Assembly: GCA_028279875.1 (NCBI GenBank)
Contig: JANQMU010000089.1
Coordinates: forward strand, 1-64,000
Length of the DNA stretch: 64,000 bases
From: Rhizobiaceae bacterium
GTDB taxonomy: Bacteria; Pseudomonadota; Alphaproteobacteria; Rhizobiales; Rhizobiaceae
Direction of reading: 5' to 3'
Positions 57,998-64,000 of the stretch are shown in pieces. The first letter of the stretch is position 1. Each line of letters starts with the position of its first letter. Under the pieces are notes generated by a model. It was not told the DNA's origin. It saw only the letters and a list, made by a program, of their open reading frames with translations, and did no database searches. A program made the position numbers and the translations under genes.

Positions 57998-58036
57998 CTA
58001 GTCCTACATATCAATTTGATTGATATGTAGGACTAG
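57998..58036. repeat. Perfect 17-bp inverted repeat CTAGTCCTACATATCAA-TTTGA-TTGATATGTAGGACTAG
   Basis: Arms 57998-58014 and 58020-58036, between LysR start and permease stop. Confidence 0.95.
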
Positions 58037-58070
58037 CACCCGATCCATCGTCCAGCAAAATCGCAAATGC

Positions 58071-58898
58071 TTATACGGATTCGCCTGGGTCCCAGGTTAT
58101 CACCAGCTTCTCGATCACCGACACAATGGTGAAGCCCGCAATAGCGATGGCCGAGGCGGTCAAGATTGTGGCAAAGAGCCGTGGCGCATCGAAATCGTAC
58201 ATGCTTTGTATCAAAATGTAGCCAATCCCCTTATTCGCCCCGATCCACTCCCCTACGATCGCGCCTAAAACACACATGGTCACCGAGATCTTGAGAGCCG
58301 AGAAGATGTAAGGCAGAGCGCCATACAGCCGGATGAAGCGGAATATCTCGGTTCTGGATGCTGACAAGACGTGCATGAGTTCTAGGAGGTTGGGGCTGAC
58401 CGCGCGAAAGCCGCGGACTGCATTCACAAGTGTCGGGAAGAAGCAAATCAGTGCGGCAACGGCGATCTTGGGCTCCATTCCATTGCCAAGGATCAGCTTC
58501 AGAACCGGTGCAATGGCCACGATCGGTATGGTTTTCACCAGGATCGCGACCGGATAATACAATTCTTCGATCGCTTTGTTGTAGACGAAGGATATGGCGA
58601 CAAGAATCGCGACGGTGTTGCCGATAAGGAAGCCAAAGAAGGCTTCCGTGACTGTCGGCACTGCATTTTCAGCCAGCAGCGACCAATCGCGGGAAAGCGC
58701 TCCAAATACATCGACCGGCGTGGGTACCAGATAGTCCGGTATGGAAAAAATCATGCAGATCGCCTGCCAGACCATCAGCATCGAGGCGAGCCCAAGGCCT
58801 CCCATGACGGCAACCCGGAAAGGGCCTGTCAAAGGCAACAGGCCGAGGAGTGATGCGCGCCCGTTAGCCACTGCCTCCGTGTGTGCTGTCTCGCTCAT
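58071..58898 (-). CDS. ABC transporter permease (NitT/TauT/AtsB-type)
   Basis: BPD permease; VLSASRTEIFRFIRLYGALPYIFSALKISVTMCVLGAIVGEWIGANKGIGYIL. Confidence 0.9.
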   Translation of the reverse strand: MSETAHTEAVANGRASLLGLLPLTGPFRVAVMGGLGLASMLMVWQAICMIFSIPDYLVPTPVDVFGALSRDWSLLAENAVPTVTEAFFGFLIGNTVAILVAISFVYNKAIEELYYPVAILVKTIPIVAIAPVLKLILGNGMEPKIAVAALICFFPTLVNAVRGFRAVSPNLLELMHVLSASRTEIFRFIRLYGALPYIFSALKISVTMCVLGAIVGEWIGANKGIGYILIQSMYDFDAPRLFATILTASAIAIAGFTIVSVIEKLVITWDPGESV

Positions 58899-58902
58899 GT
58901 CG

Positions 58903-59697
58903 TTATCCTGCATCCAAGAGCGCCCGCAGGCGCGCAACCTGCGCTCCGAGGCGCGGGTCATCTTTCAATTCAAGTGTGCGCTCTTCGGGCAGGTCGACAT
59001 CAAGAATTCCGCCGATCCTGCTTGGCCGCCGACTGAGCACCACAACGCGCTGAGAAAGAAACACCGATTCCTGCAGCGAATGCGTCACAAAGACAATAGT
59101 CATGCCGCTCTGCCGCCAGATTCGCAAAAGCTCAACATTCAGCGTATCGCGCACCAGCTCGTCGAGTGCGCCAAAGGGTTCGTCCATCAACAGGATGCGC
59201 GGCCGCGTGACAAGAGCGCGCGCAATGGCGACCCGCTGGCGCATGCCTCCCGAAAGCTCGGAGGGTCTGGCTTCGGCAAAGCCGTCCAGTTCCACCAGGT
59301 GCAGAGCTTTCATCGGGTCCATCGCAGCCGATTCTGCGCGCTTACCTCCGACCTTGAAGGGCAGACGTACATTGTCCAGCACCGTGGCCCAGGGCATCAA
59401 TACCGATTGCTGAAAGACCATCGAAAAAATCCGGTCTTTCCGCGCTTGCGCCGTACTGCCACCCCATATTTCCACATCGCCTTTCGTTGGCGGCAAAACA
59501 TCCGCGATCACGCGCAAAAGCGTGGATTTACCGCAGCCCGAATGCCCGATGATCGAGACAAATTCGCCCTCTGCGATAGAGAGGCTGACATCGCCGACAG
59601 CCTCAACGGTTTTGGGCCCGGACCCGAAGGTGACATTGACGCCGGAAAGTCGGATGGCGGGGGCGGCTGTGGCCGCCTCCGCCTCTTGCAAGGCCAT
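58903..59697 (-). CDS. ABC transporter ATP-binding protein (NitT/TauT-type)
   Basis: [59 protein letters not shown]. Start chosen just after upstream stop; alternatives exist. Confidence 0.9.
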   Translation of the reverse strand: MALQEAEAATAAPAIRLSGVNVTFGSGPKTVEAVGDVSLSIAEGEFVSIIGHSGCGKSTLLRVIADVLPPTKGDVEIWGGSTAQARKDRIFSMVFQQSVLMPWATVLDNVRLPFKVGGKRAESAAMDPMKALHLVELDGFAEARPSELSGGMRQRVAIARALVTRPRILLMDEPFGALDELVRDTLNVELLRIWRQSGMTIVFVTHSLQESVFLSQRVVVLSRRPSRIGGILDVDLPEERTLELKDDPRLGAQVARLRALLDAG

Positions 59698-59701
59698 GCC
59701 A

Positions 59702-60694
59702 TCAGTCTCGCTTGGTGCGCTCGACGGTGGCAAGGATCGATCCGTCATGGACATCCGCCGCCTTAAGGTCGGCGGAGATTTCGCCCAGCTTGGCATAGCG
59801 ATTCAACGTCTCCTGCCAGCGATCGGCCGATACGTTGCCAAAGCCTTCGGTCGCCGTCTCGTCCGTGTAGATATACTCCGTCACGATCATATCAAGCGCA
59901 GGGGCTTCGCGATCGGCTTGCAGCGCCGGTGCGTATTCGATCAGCATTCTTACCGTTTCTTGCTGATTATCCGCAACCCAGGCCCAGCCCTTGTCGACCG
60001 CACGCATGAACGCCTTGAAGATTTCGGGATCGTTGGCGAGTGCATCATTTGTTGCAACGTAGTAGTTCGATTGAAACTGAAGCCCGTTGTCCCAGATCGA
60101 CTGGGTGTTGTGGCCACCGGAATGCCCGAGGATTGGGCCGATCTGCGCAACATTGGTTGGCCAACCACCGACAACGTCCACCTGATCCTGTATCAGCGCG
60201 GGAACGCCGGCCTGGACGTGCGTGATATCGTCCAGCGACAGGCCGGCATTATCCAGGAGCACCTCGATCTGCGGAACAGCGCTCTGGTGGGCGCCGATGC
60301 GCATTCCCTTCCAGTCGGCTACCGACGTGATGTTCTTTTCGCCCAGTGAGTAGAAGGTTAGCGGTGCTTTCTGGAAGGATGCACCAAAGGACTTGAGCGG
60401 CAGCCCCTTGTTGACCGCATACATGATCTGCGGCGCATAAGCGATCACCACGTCCGCCGCGCCGCCCATAAGCTCCTGGATCGTATTGGCACCGGGACCG
60501 CCAGGCAGAATTTCGACATTCAACCCGACGTCGTCAAAGAACCCCTTCTGCTGAGCGATGATCTCACCGGCCGATGCCGCGTTCGGCAGCCAGCCGAGCT
60601 GTAGCGTGAAGTCCTTGGTCTGGGCTTGGGCACCGGATGCAAAGGAAGCGCCCAGGACGAGCGCGCCGGCAAGAATAATCCGTTTCGTGATCAT
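59702..60694 (-). CDS. ABC transporter substrate-binding protein (NitT/TauT-type)
   Basis: Signal peptide; FTLQLGWLPNAASAGEIIAQQKGFFDDVGLNVEILPGGPGANTIQELMGGAADVVIAYAPQ. Confidence 0.92.
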   Translation of the reverse strand: MITKRIILAGALVLGASFASGAQAQTKDFTLQLGWLPNAASAGEIIAQQKGFFDDVGLNVEILPGGPGANTIQELMGGAADVVIAYAPQIMYAVNKGLPLKSFGASFQKAPLTFYSLGEKNITSVADWKGMRIGAHQSAVPQIEVLLDNAGLSLDDITHVQAGVPALIQDQVDVVGGWPTNVAQIGPILGHSGGHNTQSIWDNGLQFQSNYYVATNDALANDPEIFKAFMRAVDKGWAWVADNQQETVRMLIEYAPALQADREAPALDMIVTEYIYTDETATEGFGNVSADRWQETLNRYAKLGEISADLKAADVHDGSILATVERTKRD

Positions 60695-60723
60695 GAGTTT
60701 GGTTCCCTGTTTACAGATGTTTG

Positions 60724-62931
60724 TTATTCCGCCATTTCGACCGATCTGGCCTGGCTGGGGGTGTCGACGTCTCCGACAAAGCGCATCACCACCCTGTCGA
60801 GCACCTTGTCGGGGAAGGCGAATTGCCCCTGATAGGAGTTTGAAACCTGAAGCCCGGCGTCGCGACCCACATCCAGCCCCCAGAACGACAGGTGCCCGGC
60901 AACCTGCGGGATGTCGGTTTGCCCAACCGCACCCCCGTCAATTACGAGTTTCGCCGTTGCGGCCGCGTCCCCGCTGACTCGCAGCCGCAGCCCGCAGGTT
61001 TGCGCGTCCTGCGGAATCTTGGCTGAGACCGTGACGCGGTTGCCCATCCGAACATGTTCGAAACGGAGCAAGCCATCCTGAACAAAAAGCGTGTAGCCGC
61101 CCTGGCTCTCTCCGGAAGAGATCAGTACACCGTCGGATGATCCGAGCGTCTTGCGGAAATATGCCGTGATGTCCATCGAGCGTTCCGAAGATGTGATCAT
61201 CGAAACCTGGGGTATGTGGGTTTTGCCGGGATAGAGCGTGACTTCATCGGCGGCCATGATGCCGTTTGGCTGGCGGAAGCTGATCACATCCACCAGCGTG
61301 CGATCGTCGAGCGGAAGCACGTCGTTGGCTTCCGCCTCCTGCCACCATATGTCCTGCAGTTCGCTCAGCTTGTCGGGATAGCGCGCGGAAACATCATGGC
61401 ATTCGGAGAAATCCTGGTTCAGATCATATAGCCGCCATTCATCGGCGGCATAGTCGTCGCCCTTCTCGTGGCTTGACACCGCTTTCCAGCCATCCGCATA
61501 GACTGCGCGACGACCGAACATTTCCCAATACTGGGTCTGGCGCGGCGCAATGGCGTCGGCGTGATCGAAACTGGAGGCAAAGCTCTGCCCGTCAAACGCG
61601 GCAGCGCGTGGGGCACCGGCCAATTGCACCAGTGTCGGTGCAATATCGATCGCATGAAGGAACTGGCTGCGCACCTGATCGGTCTCGCTCAAAGAGCGCG
61701 GCCAATGCACCACCAGCGGAGAGCGCACACCTCCAAGTTCCACATACTGCTTATAGCGCCGGAAAGGTGTGTTCCCGGCCATCGCCCAGCCCTGCGGGTA
61801 AAAGGCTGGACCATTCGGCCCTCCGATATCGTCAAGTCGCGGCAACATCTCAGCGACCGTCTCGGGCTGGCCCGAGTAATTGGCATTGGTGTTTACCGCG
61901 CCATTCGGCCCGCCCTCGCGGCTGGCGCCGTTGTCCGACATGACCAAAATGATCGTGTTGTCGAACATGTCCAGGCGTTTGAGTTCAGCGACCAGTCTGC
62001 CGATTTGTTCATCCGTGTGCTCGAGAAAACCGGCAAAGCAGGCCTGCAGCCGTGTAAACAGACGTCTGGAGTCCTGGTCGAGACTATCCCAGGTCGGAAC
62101 CTCGGCATTGCGCGGCGTCAACGCGGTTTCTTCCGGGATGAGGCCCATCGCCTTCTGGCGGGCCAGCCGGTCCTTGCGGGTCTGATCCCACCCTTTTTCA
62201 AACACCGGCACGTAAGGGTCGATATAGCTTTTGTCCACCTGGAACGGAGCATGTGTGGCGCCGAAGCATAGATTCAGGAAAAACGGCGCCGTATGACGAA
62301 AACTTGCATGCTCGCGCAGGTAATGGACCGCGCGATCGGCAAGATCTTCGCTCAAGTGATAGTCCTTGCCCAACGCCGGTTCAGCCGCGTGATTATCTTC
62401 AAAGAGTTCCGGCCCGAAATGGTCGGTACAGCCGCCGAGAAAACCGTAAAACCGGTCAAACCCGCTCTGTATCGGCCAAGTGTCGAAAGGGCCGGCGGGT
62501 CCGATCTCCTGCGCCGGCGTGAGGTGCCATTTGCCCACCATATAGGTGGCATAGCCCCGGTCCCGTAGCAGCCGTGGCAGCATCGGAATGTCTGCCCTGA
62601 CCCGGCCGCGACCGCTTGGAAAGCCGGTATCTGTGTCCGCCAGGTTCCGCATGCCCACATTGTGATGGTTGCGTCCCGTCAGGAGACTGGCGCGGCTGGG
62701 CGAGCAGAGCGGCGTCACATGGAAATTGTTGTACCGCAGCCCCCCTTCGGCGAGCGCGTCGATATTTGGGGTGCGGATCTCCGAGCCGTAGCAGCCAAAG
62801 TCGGACCAGCCCGTATCGTCGAACAGGATCGTGATGATATTAGGCGGAAGTTCGTCGCGGTTTCCAAGCGGCGGCCACCAAGGCCGGCTCTCGGCCAGGG
62901 TACGGCCGATCTTGCCCGGAAACGTTTCCAT
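60724..62931 (-). CDS. Arylsulfatase (type I, formylglycine-dependent)
   Basis: NIITILFDDTGWSDFGCYGSEIRTPNIDALAEGGLRYNNFHVTPLCSPSRASLLTGRNHH; C-x-P-x-R sulfatase signature. Confidence 0.94.
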   Translation of the reverse strand: METFPGKIGRTLAESRPWWPPLGNRDELPPNIITILFDDTGWSDFGCYGSEIRTPNIDALAEGGLRYNNFHVTPLCSPSRASLLTGRNHHNVGMRNLADTDTGFPSGRGRVRADIPMLPRLLRDRGYATYMVGKWHLTPAQEIGPAGPFDTWPIQSGFDRFYGFLGGCTDHFGPELFEDNHAAEPALGKDYHLSEDLADRAVHYLREHASFRHTAPFFLNLCFGATHAPFQVDKSYIDPYVPVFEKGWDQTRKDRLARQKAMGLIPEETALTPRNAEVPTWDSLDQDSRRLFTRLQACFAGFLEHTDEQIGRLVAELKRLDMFDNTIILVMSDNGASREGGPNGAVNTNANYSGQPETVAEMLPRLDDIGGPNGPAFYPQGWAMAGNTPFRRYKQYVELGGVRSPLVVHWPRSLSETDQVRSQFLHAIDIAPTLVQLAGAPRAAAFDGQSFASSFDHADAIAPRQTQYWEMFGRRAVYADGWKAVSSHEKGDDYAADEWRLYDLNQDFSECHDVSARYPDKLSELQDIWWQEAEANDVLPLDDRTLVDVISFRQPNGIMAADEVTLYPGKTHIPQVSMITSSERSMDITAYFRKTLGSSDGVLISSGESQGGYTLFVQDGLLRFEHVRMGNRVTVSAKIPQDAQTCGLRLRVSGDAAATAKLVIDGGAVGQTDIPQVAGHLSFWGLDVGRDAGLQVSNSYQGQFAFPDKVLDRVVMRFVGDVDTPSQARSVEMAE

Positions 62932-62997
62932 GTGCCTTGCCTCCCGACCGGATGTCTTTCAGCAAGTATCCACCAAGTCGTCATGGCTCACTCTATT

Positions 62998-64000
62998 CTA
63001 ATTGGGCAAAATAGCATTCTTTCTGGTTATGTCCGGAATGTTGAAGGTCAGCACAATTGCGGGCAGAACCAGAAGGTCGGCGACAAGCGCCAGGACGATC
63101 ACCAGGCCGGACAGGAACCCGAAATTGGCCACAGTGGGCATCTGGCTGAAACCCGTCACCGCGATGCCGAGCACCAGGATGATGGAGGTCGAGATCAGCG
63201 CCGGGCCGACATCCGTCAGGGCGGCGAGGATGGGGATGCCGATGCCGGCCTGCTGCTCATGGTGCCTCAGCCGGCTCAGCAGATGGATCGTGTCGTCCAC
63301 GGCAATGCCGAGGGCAATCGTCATCGCCAGCGCGCCGCTGAACTGCAGGCCACGGCCCGTGAGATGGAGGAACGCACCGACGATGATGATCGGCAGAATG
63401 TTCGGCAGCAGCGCATAAACCACATAATTCAGACGCCGGAACGCCAGTGCAAGCAGGAAGGCCGAAAACAGGCCGGTCGCGAAGATGCTCCAGGTCAGTT
63501 GCCGGATCATCTCGGCGCTGATCCGGGCGGAAACCAGCAAAATGCCGCTCATGAGATGCTCCTGATCGAGTTTCGCGAGAGACTGTTCAACGGCGCCCGC
63601 CAGCGTGCGCGTATAGGGCGCGCCGCGATCCGGCAGCATGATCTGCAGCAGCGCCTGGTCCTCGGCGATGAAGGATGATCGCAGGCGCGCTGGTCCCGTG
63701 GCCAGCATTTCGCGGAAACGGTCGTGGAATCTGGGCGGCAGCGGTTGTTCCAGGGCGCGGACGATCGACCAGACGGAGAAGACCGGATGCGGCGTCGCCA
63801 CGGCTTCGACGGTCTCATGGACGGTCTGCAGTTGCTTCAGCGAATCCGCCAGCCTGCCATTGCCGGCGTCAAACGGGATGACGACGTCGATGGACTGCGT
63901 GCCGCCGAGCACCGTGTCCAGCTTGCGTACCGTCTTGGCCGCTGGCGCATTTGACGGCAGGTTTTCAAGGAAGGAGTAGCGCGGCTCGACCTGCATGTAG
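62998..64000 (-). CDS. RND/MMPL-superfamily protein, truncated by window end
   Basis: C-terminal TM block FSGALAMTIALGIAVDDTIHLLSRLRHHEQQ...; frame is open to window end. Confidence 0.88.
   Translation of the reverse strand, partial: YMQVEPRYSFLENLPSNAPAAKTVRKLDTVLGGTQSIDVVIPFDAGNGRLADSLKQLQTVHETVEAVATPHPVFSVWSIVRALEQPLPPRFHDRFREMLATGPARLRSSFIAEDQALLQIMLPDRGAPYTRTLAGAVEQSLAKLDQEHLMSGILLVSARISAEMIRQLTWSIFATGLFSAFLLALAFRRLNYVVYALLPNILPIIIVGAFLHLTGRGLQFSGALAMTIALGIAVDDTIHLLSRLRHHEQQAGIGIPILAALTDVGPALISTSIILVLGIAVTGFSQMPTVANFGFLSGLVIVLALVADLLVLPAIVLTFNIPDITRKNAILPN

Overview
High-GC window that reads as a chromosomal region of an alphaproteobacterium, probably Hyphomicrobiales/Rhizobiales-like (inference from gene content). 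Every call was made by eye from the sequence and the supplied ORF track. Coding density is high. I see no rRNA, tRNA, CRISPR array, prophage or intact IS element. Main blocks: (1) a molybdopterin oxidoreductase three-gene operon resembling SoeABC/DmsABC, 5'-truncated at the window edge; (2) a small, apparently lower-GC pocket with two secreted 8-cysteine proteins; (3) a livHMGF-DUF6867-livJ branched-chain amino-acid ABC operon; (4) a DUF427-adenylate cyclase fusion, an AllE-type ureidoglycine aminohydrolase and an aminotransferase; (5) AraC/DUF2000, MnmD plus an FAD oxidoreductase, and DMT/MFS exporters; (6) a divergent pair of an HTH-fused citrate synthase and a class III CoA-transferase; (7) a full phosphonate C-P lyase locus (phnF | phnGHIJKL, hexapeptide transferase, phnCDE1E2, DUF1045, phnM, phnN) with recognisable Pho boxes; (8) a type III PKS plus ICMT-like methyltransferase pair; (9) a purine/ureide catabolic cluster (puuE, uraD, allA, uraH, ABC transporter, guaD, puuD); (10) bioR-bioY-DUF1284 with BioR boxes; (11) a LysR, ABC transporter and arylsulfatase cluster whose left edge abuts an MFS gene remnant; (12) an RND/MMPL protein truncated at the window end. 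The most novel-looking items are the paired 8-Cys secreted proteins, the HTH-citrate synthase with a palindrome at its start, the tandem-duplicated HxlR-like regulator, and several long perfect inverted repeats.
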